Below, piece by piece: positions 34,997 to 43,083 of a stretch of 64,000 bases of DNA; within the stretch, counting starts at the first letter, position 1, and each line of letters starts with the position of its first letter. The notes beneath the pieces are model-generated. The model was not told where the DNA came from and searched no databases. It saw nothing but the letters and a program-made list of their open reading frames with translations. The position numbers and the translations under genes were made by a program. Location of the stretch: assembly GCF_900115665.1 (NCBI RefSeq), contig NZ_FOXH01000008.1, positions 1-64,000 of the forward strand, read 5' to 3'. Origin of the DNA: Pseudarcicella hirudinis (lineage in GTDB: Bacteria > Bacteroidota > Bacteroidia > Cytophagales > Spirosomataceae).

Positions 34997-35374
34997 ATGT
35001 CTTCCAACAAAACAACTAAAATTATTTATTGGGTAACAACAGGGCTTCTGGCCTTATTTATCCTCCCTGGCATTTTTTTCGTAACCAGTGAAACGGCTAC
35101 ACAGGGAACAGCTCATCTTGGCTTACCAATGTGGTTTCATTGGGAACTCAGTATCGGAAAATTTATCGGAGGAATTATATTAATCCTGCCATTTTTTCCG
35201 GCACGCCTTAAAGAATGGGTTTATGTAGCCTTTGGAATTGATTTCATTTCAGCATTAATAGCCCATATAGCAGTAGATGGTGTGTCTGCAATGTCATTAT
35301 TTCCTGTGTTTACCTTTGCCCTGTTAATAGCTTCATATATCACATACCATAAAATCTGGGTTAATAAGGGTTAA
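34997..35374 (+). CDS. DoxX-like four-TM membrane protein
   Basis: The product has 125 residues, and about four hydrophobic segments cover most of it (IIYWVTTGLLALFILPGIFF; FIGGIILILPFF; WVYVAFGIDFISALIAHIAV; FTFALLIASYIT). The WHWELSIGKFIGG-like stretch is typical of the DoxX-like family of small inner-membrane proteins, some linked to redox or stress functions. It follows the VOC gene by 12 bp. An imperfect terminator hairpin lies downstream at about 35412-35456. Confidence 0.8.
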   Translation: MSSNKTTKIIYWVTTGLLALFILPGIFFVTSETATQGTAHLGLPMWFHWELSIGKFIGGIILILPFFPARLKEWVYVAFGIDFISALIAHIAVDGVSAMSLFPVFTFALLIASYITYHKIWVNKG

Positions 35375-35695
35375 TTGTATCTAAAGTAATGTACCTGATT
35401 TCAGGGAAAATAAAGAAGGGAAGTCGCAATGATAATAAAGCGGCTTTCCTTTCTTTGTTTCAATCGGATCTTCACCATTCACCCATCATCACAATCTACA
35501 GATAATCAATATCTTAATATTATCTTCCCAGAAGATTACCGGAAAATTGCAGAAATAATCAGCTTTTTCATGCCATTACCAAACATCACTTCCTGGTCAA
35601 TTCGCAGAACTTAAATGACAAATGGATGGAAGCTATGAATTTATAAAATATATTCGTGTCAGTTTTTAATTTAGCACAATCTCAAATCACCAGCT
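35375..35695. other. intergenic region with an imperfect terminator hairpin
   Basis: This 321-bp gap contains a stem of about 16 bp with mismatches (AAAGAAGGGAAGTCGC at 35412-35427 against 35440-35456) and a T-rich tail, a likely terminator for the VOC/DoxX operon. The rest has no gene I can support. TATATTCG near 35650 is a weak -7 candidate for the next gene. Confidence 0.55.
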
Positions 35696-37276
35696 ATGAA
35701 ATTTTTATCTTTCTTTTTTTGTACTTTTCTACTTTATACAACTTCCTATGCTCAGGAAGTTATAAAACTGTATCCCGGCAAAGCACCGGGTTCTGAAAAC
35801 TGGACATGGTCCGAAGCAGAAAATAACAATAATTTATTCAAAACAAGAATAATATATAATGTTACCGATCCGAGTATTACAGCCTATCTGCCGGATAAAG
35901 AAAAAGCTACCGGAACGGCAGTATTAATTGCTCCGGGCGGTGCTTTTCATACCCTTTCTATTGATAGCGAAGGAAATGACGTAGCGAAATACCTGAATGC
36001 TAAGGGTGTTGCTGCTTTTGTTTTAAAATACAGAGTTGCCCGTAGTTTCACGGATGATCCTGTTAAGGAATTGATGGGAAAAATGTCAGATTTCAGGAAA
36101 TTAGATGAGGAAAACGCACCTGTCATTCCACTGGCTATTCAGGATGCTCTTACGGCGTTGAAATATATCAGAAAGAATGCTGAAAAGTATGAGGTGGATC
36201 CGAATAAAATCGGTATCATGGGATTCTCAGCGGGGGGTACGCTTACTTTAGGAGCAGCTTATCAGGCTTCGGAAGAGGCCAGACCTAATTTCATAGCACC
36301 TATATATGCTTATACGGCTGCACTTGAATCCATCAAAAATATTCCTAAAGCAAAAACACCGACTTTTATTGCATTAGCCTCTGATGACCAACTGGGCTTT
36401 GCTCCCGCCAATGCGCAATTATACCTCGATTGGAAAGCAGCAGGGCAACCTGTTGAAATGCATATTTACGAAAGAGGCGGACATGGTTTCGGTATGAATA
36501 AGCAAAAAATCCCGACAGATTATTGGTATGAACGTTTTGGAGAATGGTTAAAATTGCAGGGTTATCTGAAAAAACGCTATCCTAATAAATGGGAAAAGCA
36601 GTTCAGCGAAGAGCAAATCGAGGAGTTTTCCAGAAAAAATGCTGAGAGAGAAAAAAGAGACTGGGCCTATCTGTCAAAATATAAAAATGCCAATGCTCAG
36701 CTTACTGCTTCAAAAACAGGTAAAGCTAGGGTAGTATTTACCGGAGACTCCATCACCGAAGGATGGGTTACAGCCGATCAGGATTATTTCGAAAAGAATA
36801 ATTATGTTGGCAGAGGTATCAGTGGCCAGACTTCACCTCAAACCCTGCTTCGTTTTCGTCAGGATGTAATTGCTTTGAAACCGTCAGTTGTGGTCATAAA
36901 TATCGGAATCAATGATATCGCTGAAAATACCGGAGATTATATGCAGGATTATACCCTCGCCAACTATCAGTCGATGATAGAAATAGCAAAAGCAAACAAT
37001 ATCAAAGTTGTTCTGGCATCGGTATTGCCAGCAGCCTCTTTCCCCTGGAGAAAGGAGATTAAAGACGTTCCCGCAAAAGTCATTGCTCTGAATGAAGGCA
37101 TTAAGAATTTAGCCGGACAATACCATTTAGTTTATCTCGATTATTTCAACGTTCTGAAAGATGAAAGAAATGGATTAAGCAAGGAAATGGCTGAAGATGG
37201 TGTACATCCAACATTACCATGTTATAAAATCATGGAAAAGTTAGCGGATGATGCAGTGAATAAAGCTCTGAAATAA
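35696..37276 (+). CDS. two-module carbohydrate esterase: alpha/beta hydrolase plus SGNH hydrolase
   Basis: The product has 526 residues with a signal peptide (1-19). Module 1 (about 20-290) is a BD-FAE/acetylxylan-esterase-type alpha/beta hydrolase with the oxyanion motif PGGAFHTLS, nucleophile Ser178 (GFSAGG), Asp230/231 and His263 (GGHGFG). Module 2 (about 345-526) is an SGNH/GDSL hydrolase with Ser352 (GDSITEGW), Gly in GISGQTSP, Asn in NIGINDI and the Asp-His pair in DGVHPT. Both catalytic sets look complete, so it may remove two kinds of ester, for example acetyl groups at different positions, from plant polysaccharide. It stands alone and is not next to the GH127 locus. Confidence 0.88.
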   Translation: MKFLSFFFCTFLLYTTSYAQEVIKLYPGKAPGSENWTWSEAENNNNLFKTRIIYNVTDPSITAYLPDKEKATGTAVLIAPGGAFHTLSIDSEGNDVAKYLNAKGVAAFVLKYRVARSFTDDPVKELMGKMSDFRKLDEENAPVIPLAIQDALTALKYIRKNAEKYEVDPNKIGIMGFSAGGTLTLGAAYQASEEARPNFIAPIYAYTAALESIKNIPKAKTPTFIALASDDQLGFAPANAQLYLDWKAAGQPVEMHIYERGGHGFGMNKQKIPTDYWYERFGEWLKLQGYLKKRYPNKWEKQFSEEQIEEFSRKNAEREKRDWAYLSKYKNANAQLTASKTGKARVVFTGDSITEGWVTADQDYFEKNNYVGRGISGQTSPQTLLRFRQDVIALKPSVVVINIGINDIAENTGDYMQDYTLANYQSMIEIAKANNIKVVLASVLPAASFPWRKEIKDVPAKVIALNEGIKNLAGQYHLVYLDYFNVLKDERNGLSKEMAEDGVHPTLPCYKIMEKLADDAVNKALK

Positions 37277-37294
37277 CGGCACTGTCCGTTTGCC

Positions 37295-37340
37295 CTGTGA
37301 TACACAGCGCATAAATCTAAACTGGCAAGTGGTCCCTGAG
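37295..37340 (+). repeat. 46-bp direct repeat, copy A
   Basis: It starts CTGTGATACACAG (a palindrome with a 3-nt centre) and continues GCATAAATCTAAACTGGCAA. Copy B at 37767-37812 differs at four of 46 positions and is in the same orientation. The two copies bracket the small gene at 37499. Confidence 0.8.
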
Positions 37341-37475
37341 TAATGGGCCATGGTGAAGGCACGGCAAAATACCGCTTAATCATTATGATTTGCATCGAGT
37401 TTTTTTTATCCCCAAATTAAATCACTGAGCCTGTAATTTTACAAATCTTCAGTTTTAAACCCTGTAGTTAAATAT

Positions 37476-37483
37476 TATATTTG
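37476..37483 (+). promoter_or_regulatory. TATATTTG -7 element of the small coiled-coil gene
   Basis: TATATTTG fits the Bacteroidota -7 consensus and TTTT lies 19 bp upstream at 37453-37456 in the place of TTTG. It leaves a leader of only about 10 nt before the start at 37499. Confidence 0.5.
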
Positions 37484-37498
37484 AAAAAATAACAGATA

Positions 37499-37714
37499 AT
37501 GAATACAGAAATATTGAAATTGTATAAGCAACTGGACAATATGGAACAAACTAAAGAAGTGCAGTTCCTTAAAGACCAGATTAAAGAGTCCTTATACCAG
37601 AATTTAAGAATGCACTTCCTTGAACTATCCAGTATCGGGAGAGTTATCGGATATGATGAATTACAAAATGAACTGAAAAAAGCTATTGAGCTGATTGAAA
37701 TGCAGAAAGCATAA
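37499..37714 (+). CDS. small helical hypothetical protein
   Basis: The product has 71 residues and is mostly helical by composition (LYKQLDNMEQTKEVQFLKDQ, later ELQNELKKAIELIEMQKA), possibly coiled coil. It has no signal peptide and no membrane segment. I do not recognise a family. A near-consensus promoter just upstream and the bracketing 46-bp repeats make it worth attention; it may have been moved together with them. A convergent terminator follows at 37843. Confidence 0.5.
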   Translation: MNTEILKLYKQLDNMEQTKEVQFLKDQIKESLYQNLRMHFLELSSIGRVIGYDELQNELKKAIELIEMQKA

Positions 37715-37734
37715 TTATCCTTTCCTCTCTCAGG

Positions 37735-37749
37735 GTCTGTGACACAGAC
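37735..37749. repeat. 15-bp perfect palindrome GTCTGTGACACAGAC
   Basis: The arms GTCTGTG and CACAGAC flank a single A. The core TGTGA/CACA is shared with the 46-bp repeats here and with the 115-bp repeats at 15932-16164. Confidence 0.6.
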
Positions 37750-37766
37750 AAGTCTCTATCCATGCA

Positions 37767-37812
37767 CTGTGACACACAGAGCATAAATCTAAACTGGTAA
37801 GTGATCCCTGAG
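37767..37812 (+). repeat. 46-bp direct repeat, copy B
   Basis: It starts CTGTGACACACAG and continues GCATAAATCTAAACTGGTAA after one intervening base change; 42 of 46 positions match copy A at 37295-37340, same orientation, 472 bp apart. Confidence 0.8.
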
Positions 37813-37842
37813 GTGAAGAGTCACAGGACATGTGAAAAAAGA

Positions 37843-37881
37843 AAAATCGGGGCATTGTGTTCAACACAATGCCCCGATTTT
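37843..37881. terminator. bidirectional terminator, perfect 19-bp inverted repeat
   Basis: The left arm (37843-37861, AAAATCGGGGCATTGTGTT) pairs perfectly with the right arm (37863-37881), with one C between them; in RNA the inner pairs would open to form a loop. A runs before and T runs after allow termination on both strands, between the small gene (plus) and the deacetylase gene (minus). Confidence 0.85.
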
Positions 37882-37899
37882 CACAATATTTAAAAACAA

Positions 37900-40383
37900 C
37901 TATTTCCCAACAGAAATCAGGTTGGCAAACAAACGATAAGCTCCTGAAACTCCTGCAGGCAGCTGACGGAAAAATGCATATCCTGTAAATACATAATTCC
38001 CTTTACCGTATTTGGCATAGAGTAATCCTCCGTCTGATGGTTTTTCACCCGGATCATTTGAAGAAAGAATTACTTCATATTTTGAATCCCATTCGTTCGG
38101 GAAATATAAACCTCTTTCCTGTACCCAGTTATCAAAGTCCTTTGCAGTAATTTTATTAGGTACATTCAATAACGGACTATCAGGTTTCAGGAATCTCATT
38201 TCCGCTTCCTCCACAGTCGTACGATCACGGGAAAGTTTGAAAGGATACGGCCCGATTCCATCGTTCAGTTTTTGTAAATTCGAGTTTACCTGATATTGAA
38301 CTATCATGTTTCCACCATTCTGAACATACTCCATTAATTTCGACTGGTAATATTTCAAGCGTTCTTCGGTGTTATAAGCTCTTACCCCCACAACAATGGC
38401 ATCAAATTTCGACAAATCTTCATTTAATTCCTTCTCGGTAATCATGCTTACCTGATAACCAATCTGTCTTAACGCAGAAGGAACTTCATCGCCTGCTCCG
38501 GCAATATAACCTACATTTTTACCTTTTGTAAGGATGTCGAGTTTGACAATTTTTGCCTCAGCGGGAGGAAAAAGCGTTTGTGGTGGAATATGATCGTAAG
38601 CCACTGTTAAAATTCCCTTATCAAAAGCTCCCTGAGCAGTTTTAGCAACAGCTTTAACAATTCCCTCAGCATAATTCAGATTTGGCGTAACTTTAAAAAT
38701 ATACTTCTGTTCCTGGTATTTATTAGCCAATGAAAAGTTAATGGAAGCAGGTTCTGCCGTCCAGCCTTTCGGTAATTCAAGACTTACACTTCCGGATACA
38801 TTTGCTTTTGCAGATTTTAAAGTAACTTCTACATTTTTAGGCTGTTTTTCCGCAAAAACATACACTTTATCAGCAATATTAACCGCCACTTCCGGTCTGA
38901 TTTCAAAAGGTCTGTACAATTCCCCTCTTACTTCATCTGTATATTTATAAATGACAGGGCTTAAAAACTTAAATTCCTGTCCTTCTATTGAAAAAGAGAA
39001 TTCTGCCTGTAAATCAGCAGGTTTTTCGGGTAAACCAATCAAAGTCTGATCATCCACTCTGTACATTCCTTTGCTCATTTTCTTCTGAGCCAGGTAATAT
39101 GGTTGTGTCAAAGCCTGGTTTTTAGGAATTTCAACAGAAAAACTCAGTCTTTGTAATTCGTTATTTCCCAAAGCCACATTCAATGTACTGTCTTTTGATA
39201 AACCGATCAGACGGATTCCGGTTAAACTTACCGGAACATCCGATCTTTTAATAGCAATCGCTGTTACCGCTACTTTCTCACTGGCAGCAGCAGCAAAATC
39301 ATTCGGATTTGCTTCAAAATACAAACCTGAACAGGCAATGATTAATGCTTCAAGCTCTTTTTTCTTTTGGGTTTTCCAATATTCATCTTCCAGCTTATTT
39401 ACCAGTTGATACGCTTTCAAAAGATCAGGAACTATTCCTGAAGGTTTTTCAGGATTAAAGTTTTTAAGCGTCTGATCTAATACTTTTGCAATTTCATCCC
39501 CTCCTTTTACTCTTCCCCAGCTAAGGTCGATGCCATCAAAAAGATCCTTTTGAGCCAGATCGCCCAGTTTATGTACCAGATATTCCTGACGAAGACCACG
39601 TGTACGCGGTACACCAAAACCCTGACTTTTATGCTGTGATCTGCTTTCAGCGGCAATTTCGGTATAGGCCTTGCCTAAAAGCGGATTGAAATCTCCGATT
39701 TCTACCGGAATCCATGTGCCTTCTGTTGGTTTTTGCGAAACAGCCCCGAAATTAAAGGTATTCCAAACCACTCTTTTAGGTTGCCATGGTTTAACATATT
39801 TCAATTGCTCAGGAAATTTTGTAGGGTCTCCTGCAATTTTGAAAGCTTCTTCTGCCAGATAAGCTGAAGCAGAGTGATTACCATGCCCTGCCCGGAAATC
39901 AGGTGGGAAACGGCAAATGATTACATCTGGTCTCAGATTTCTTATTCTCCAGACTACGTCGCTCAAAACGGCATCTTTTCCCCAGATCTGAAGTGTTTCT
40001 TCTGTATTTTTAGAAAAGCCAAAATCATTGGCACGGGTAAAATACTGTTCCGGGCCATCAATTGCCCTCGCAGCCAGTAATTCCTGCGTACGGATAAGTC
40101 CTAATAACTCTCCCTGTTCTGAGCCAATCAGGTTTTGCCCGCCGTCTCCTCTGGTAATAGAAAGATAAGCTGTTCTCACTTTTCTTTCTTTAGCCAGCCA
40201 TGAAAGCATTATGGTATTTTCATCATCGGGGTGTGCCGCCATGTACATGGCAGTACCCAACACATTAAGTTTCTTGAGGTTAAGCAGAATTTCTCCTGCC
40301 GGCATAGGTTTAACGGGTTGGGCTATAACTGTTTTTACACAGAGTAATAACAAGCAAATGAAAGGGATTTTTTTAAAGTGCAT
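37900..40383 (-). CDS. secreted PIG-L-family deacetylase with C-terminal amidotransferase-like domain
   Basis: The product has 827 residues with a signal peptide (1-21). The PIG-L/LmbE-type domain (about 30-280) has the zinc motif AHPDDE at 50-55 and a later GHGNHSAS with the third ligand. A beta-rich middle (about 370-590) resembles immunoglobulin-like domains. The C-terminal part (about 610-827) reads as a ThuA/glutamine-amidotransferase-like alpha/beta domain (NVGYIAGAGDEVPSALRQIGY, FDAIVVGVRAYNT, NGGNMIVQY). It likely deacetylates amino-sugar-containing glycans or glycoconjugates outside the cytoplasm. Minus-strand TAACTTAGCG lies about 22 bp before the start. Confidence 0.87.
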   Translation of the reverse strand: MHFKKIPFICLLLLCVKTVIAQPVKPMPAGEILLNLKKLNVLGTAMYMAAHPDDENTIMLSWLAKERKVRTAYLSITRGDGGQNLIGSEQGELLGLIRTQELLAARAIDGPEQYFTRANDFGFSKNTEETLQIWGKDAVLSDVVWRIRNLRPDVIICRFPPDFRAGHGNHSASAYLAEEAFKIAGDPTKFPEQLKYVKPWQPKRVVWNTFNFGAVSQKPTEGTWIPVEIGDFNPLLGKAYTEIAAESRSQHKSQGFGVPRTRGLRQEYLVHKLGDLAQKDLFDGIDLSWGRVKGGDEIAKVLDQTLKNFNPEKPSGIVPDLLKAYQLVNKLEDEYWKTQKKKELEALIIACSGLYFEANPNDFAAAASEKVAVTAIAIKRSDVPVSLTGIRLIGLSKDSTLNVALGNNELQRLSFSVEIPKNQALTQPYYLAQKKMSKGMYRVDDQTLIGLPEKPADLQAEFSFSIEGQEFKFLSPVIYKYTDEVRGELYRPFEIRPEVAVNIADKVYVFAEKQPKNVEVTLKSAKANVSGSVSLELPKGWTAEPASINFSLANKYQEQKYIFKVTPNLNYAEGIVKAVAKTAQGAFDKGILTVAYDHIPPQTLFPPAEAKIVKLDILTKGKNVGYIAGAGDEVPSALRQIGYQVSMITEKELNEDLSKFDAIVVGVRAYNTEERLKYYQSKLMEYVQNGGNMIVQYQVNSNLQKLNDGIGPYPFKLSRDRTTVEEAEMRFLKPDSPLLNVPNKITAKDFDNWVQERGLYFPNEWDSKYEVILSSNDPGEKPSDGGLLYAKYGKGNYVFTGYAFFRQLPAGVSGAYRLFANLISVGK

Positions 40384-40705
40384 GGTATTCAGGTTAAATT
40401 TTCGCTAAGTTAACAGAAAAAACAATTAAAAAAATTCAGGTTTGGAAGGAGTAAAAAGCTTTTTTACGAACAAAAAAACGATTTTAAGGGTTTAAGAAAA
40501 AGAGACGGAAAAATATGTTTTTCCTGCTTTATTTAGTTCGCCAAAAAGCCCGATACCCGATTTATGAAATATCTTTACCTCTTCAGACCTAAGTTAATCC
40601 TTATCCAACCATATGTTCTTCATTATGAATCTGTTGTAACCAACCCGTTACTTTCAGATAAAGTTTCCGGATCAGATTTTCCTTTCATTTCAGAAATCAA
40701 AGAAT
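40384..40705. promoter_or_regulatory. divergent intergenic region, deacetylase / ApbE
   Basis: This 322-bp gap is AT-rich. On the minus strand TAACTTAGCG (40403-40412) is a likely -7-type element for the deacetylase gene. The ApbE promoter must lie in the right half, but I see no convincing TTTG/TAnnTTTG pair. No other structure is seen. Confidence 0.4.
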
Positions 40706-41635
40706 ATGACGGAATTTAAAATCCATGAAAAACTGATGGGTTCTGCTTTTGAACTGATTGTGGTTTGTGAAAAGCAGTCGGAAGCTGATATTTTTTTGCA
40801 GGATGGACTTGCAGAAATTTCAAGGATTGAACAATTGCTTTCTGAATTTAAAGAAGACTCTGTCACGACTTTACTGAACAATGAAGCCGGGAAAAATGCT
40901 GTTAAAATACCGGAAGAGGTTTATCAGTTACTTCAGCGTTGCATTCATATTTCTCAATTCACCCAGGGAGCTTTTGATATAACTGTGGGTCCTTTAAAGA
41001 AGTTGTATAATTTCAAAAACCAGGATTTTACCTTCCCCGATTACTATCAGCTTCAGAAGACCTTACCAAAGGTCGGTTTTTCCCGTATATTATTGCAGAA
41101 TAATCATAAGGTTCTGCTTTCCCAGAAAGGTATGCATCTTAGTTTTGCTTCAATCGGAAAGGGTTATGCCGCAGATTGTGTCAGGAAGCTATGGTTGAAA
41201 AATGGTTTACAGGGTGGTATCATAAATGCCAGCGGAGATTTGACGGTTATTGGCAAAAGAGCAGATCTTTCTACCTGGAAAGTCGGGATTGCCCATCCTG
41301 ATGACCCTAAAAAGATCCTGGCTTATATTCCTGCTGAAAAAGAATCTGTAGCGACTTCAGGTGATTATGAACAGTTTTTTATAAAAGACGGCATCAGGTA
41401 TTCGCATAATATCAATCCGAAAACCGGAAAGCCGCTGACAGGAATCAAAAGTGTTTCAGTAGTAAGTCCGGGTGCTGAATTAAGCGATGCGCTGGCTACC
41501 GCAGTGTATGTAATGGGTGTGGAAGTGGGTATTCATTTTATCAATCAGTTACCGGAAACTCATTGCCTGATAGTGGACGACCAAAACAAAGTTTTTCATT
41601 CTAAAAACATCATTTTCGAATATGCCAATGCCTGA
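40706..41635 (+). CDS. apbE: FAD:protein FMN transferase (ApbE family), apparently without signal peptide
   Basis: The product has 309 residues. ApbE motifs are clear: MGSAFELIV at the start (usual MGT...), a GKGYAAD segment, TSGDYEQFF, HNINPKTGKPL (usual HIIDPxTG) and SDALATAVYVMG with the metal-binding Asp-Thr region. It covalently attaches FMN from FAD to Thr/Ser of target proteins. Most ApbE proteins are exported; here the frame begins 10 residues before the first motif and no signal peptide or lipobox is visible, so it may act in the cytoplasm or on targets before export. Its last 14 bp overlap the DUF4266 gene, showing tight coupling. Confidence 0.92.
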   Translation: MTEFKIHEKLMGSAFELIVVCEKQSEADIFLQDGLAEISRIEQLLSEFKEDSVTTLLNNEAGKNAVKIPEEVYQLLQRCIHISQFTQGAFDITVGPLKKLYNFKNQDFTFPDYYQLQKTLPKVGFSRILLQNNHKVLLSQKGMHLSFASIGKGYAADCVRKLWLKNGLQGGIINASGDLTVIGKRADLSTWKVGIAHPDDPKKILAYIPAEKESVATSGDYEQFFIKDGIRYSHNINPKTGKPLTGIKSVSVVSPGAELSDALATAVYVMGVEVGIHFINQLPETHCLIVDDQNKVFHSKNIIFEYANA

Positions 41636-41849
41636 CAAAACTAAATTATGGATAGGACTTTTTCTATGCCTCATACTCATTGGGGGATGTAAAACGGTAA
41701 AACCATATCAGCGGATTTACCTGAATGATTCTGAGATGCAAATCGGCAATACTTCTGCCAGAAATTTCGAAAATTACGTTCAGTCAATCAGGGAAGGTGC
41801 AACAATGCCCGGTGGTGCTAAGTCCAGCGGTGGCTGTGGCTGCAATTAA
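41622..41849 (+). CDS. DUF4266 small lipoprotein with a CGC tail
   Basis: The product has 75 residues. A signal sequence with lipobox ends at Cys23 (LIGGC). The mature chain of only 53 residues ends SGGCGCN, a glycine-rich tail with two cysteines, which I recall as characteristic of DUF4266. The ApbE flavinylation motif (DGAST-like) is not present. Overlap with apbE (14 bp) and a 7-bp gap to the DUF3570 gene point to one operon. A metal- or flavin-related envelope role is inferred from the neighbours; the family has no proven function that I know of. Confidence 0.85.
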   Translation: MPMPDKTKLWIGLFLCLILIGGCKTVKPYQRIYLNDSEMQIGNTSARNFENYVQSIREGATMPGGAKSSGGCGCN

Positions 41850-41856
41850 ATAGTTC

Positions 41857-43068
41857 ATGAAAAAAATATTTCTTTCTGCTTCTTTGCTGGCGATGACCTT
41901 ATTCTCGAAAGGTCAGAAAACTGATAGCTTATTTCAAAAGAAAGCTGTTTCAAAAACCGATATCCAGATTGTATATTCCCAATATATTCAAAACGGGAAC
42001 AATTCCGCAGTCACCGGAGGAATTGGTACAGAATTACTCCATGTTTACGCTCCGGGTGCAAAGATTTCCAGAACTTTCAAAGGTTATCATCAGCTTAATG
42101 TAGATTTTGGTGTAGACATAATCAGCTCTGCATCAACCGATAACATTGATTTTGTAGTTTCTTCGGCTTCCGCACTTGATCAAAGAGTACATATCAATGC
42201 CAATTATAAAAAACAGTTAAAAAGATCTCCTGTAAAACTGGGAATCGGCACAGGATTTTCCATAGAGTCGGATTATTTGTCTATTCCGGTAATGCTTTCC
42301 TGGGAATACGCCGAACCCTCCCAAAACCGAAGCTATCAGGCTGTTTTTCAGGCTTTTTTTGATGATTTGCGATGGGGAAGATTGAATCCGGATTATTACA
42401 GACCCGTAACTTTAATCTATCCTGTGGAACTAAGGTACAAGGATTGGTATGAGGGTTACACCCGAAATTCATACAATTTAAAATTGGGATTCACACAGGT
42501 AATTAACAGGAGGCTGATCGCCGGATTTTTCCCGGAATTTACTTATCAGAACGGACTGTTAGCCACTCCGTTTCATCGGGTATATTTTAAGGACGGCTCA
42601 GAAAAAGTAGAATTTTTTCCCGGAGAGAGGTATAAAATACCTCTCAGTTTTCAGCTCAATTATTTTCTGGGAAGCAGGATGATTTTAAAAGGGATTTATG
42701 GTTTTTACTGGGATAATTTCGGTATTCTGGCCAATAGCTTAGAACTTGAAGACGCTATAAAAATCACACCTCAGTTTACATTATCCCCTTTTCTGAGGGT
42801 TTATCAGCAATCTGCCTCTAAATATTTCAAACCCTATCAGGAGCATGATATCCATGAGCAATTTTATACTTCTGATTATGATTTATCTAAATTTCAATCT
42901 TATAAAACCGGACTGAACTTCAGGTTACTTCCAGCGAAGCGGCATAAAAACCATCTGATTTTTGAAGAAATCAACCTTCGTTACAGCTATTATCACAGGA
43001 GCAATAACCTGAATTCTCATATTTTATCATTGGTGCTGGACTTCTCTTCCCCGGACAAATACAAATAA
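41857..43068 (+). CDS. DUF3570 outer-membrane beta-barrel protein
   Basis: The product has 403 residues with a signal peptide (1-19). The VDIISSASTDNIDFV segment near residue 90 is the DUF3570 signature as I remember it. The body is a row of amphipathic strands with aromatic ends (for example YSYYHRSNNLNSHILSLVLDF at the C-terminus), fitting an outer-membrane barrel. It is the last gene of the ApbE-DUF4266-DUF3570 operon, a grouping repeated in many Gram-negative genomes as far as I recall. It may export, import or display the small lipoprotein or its cofactor. Confidence 0.83.
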   Translation: MKKIFLSASLLAMTLFSKGQKTDSLFQKKAVSKTDIQIVYSQYIQNGNNSAVTGGIGTELLHVYAPGAKISRTFKGYHQLNVDFGVDIISSASTDNIDFVVSSASALDQRVHINANYKKQLKRSPVKLGIGTGFSIESDYLSIPVMLSWEYAEPSQNRSYQAVFQAFFDDLRWGRLNPDYYRPVTLIYPVELRYKDWYEGYTRNSYNLKLGFTQVINRRLIAGFFPEFTYQNGLLATPFHRVYFKDGSEKVEFFPGERYKIPLSFQLNYFLGSRMILKGIYGFYWDNFGILANSLELEDAIKITPQFTLSPFLRVYQQSASKYFKPYQEHDIHEQFYTSDYDLSKFQSYKTGLNFRLLPAKRHKNHLIFEEINLRYSYYHRSNNLNSHILSLVLDFSSPDKYK

Positions 43069-43083
43069 AAGAGATGCTTTAAG

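Noticed and set aside
35429-35614. 61-codon plus-strand frame after the DoxX-like gene
   Set aside because: It starts inside the terminator hairpin and has no recognisable composition or promoter.
41622-41849. The CGC-tailed small protein as a RiPP precursor
   Set aside because: It has a lipobox and the DUF4266 pattern, and no modification enzyme of a RiPP type is near; a lipoprotein is the simpler reading.
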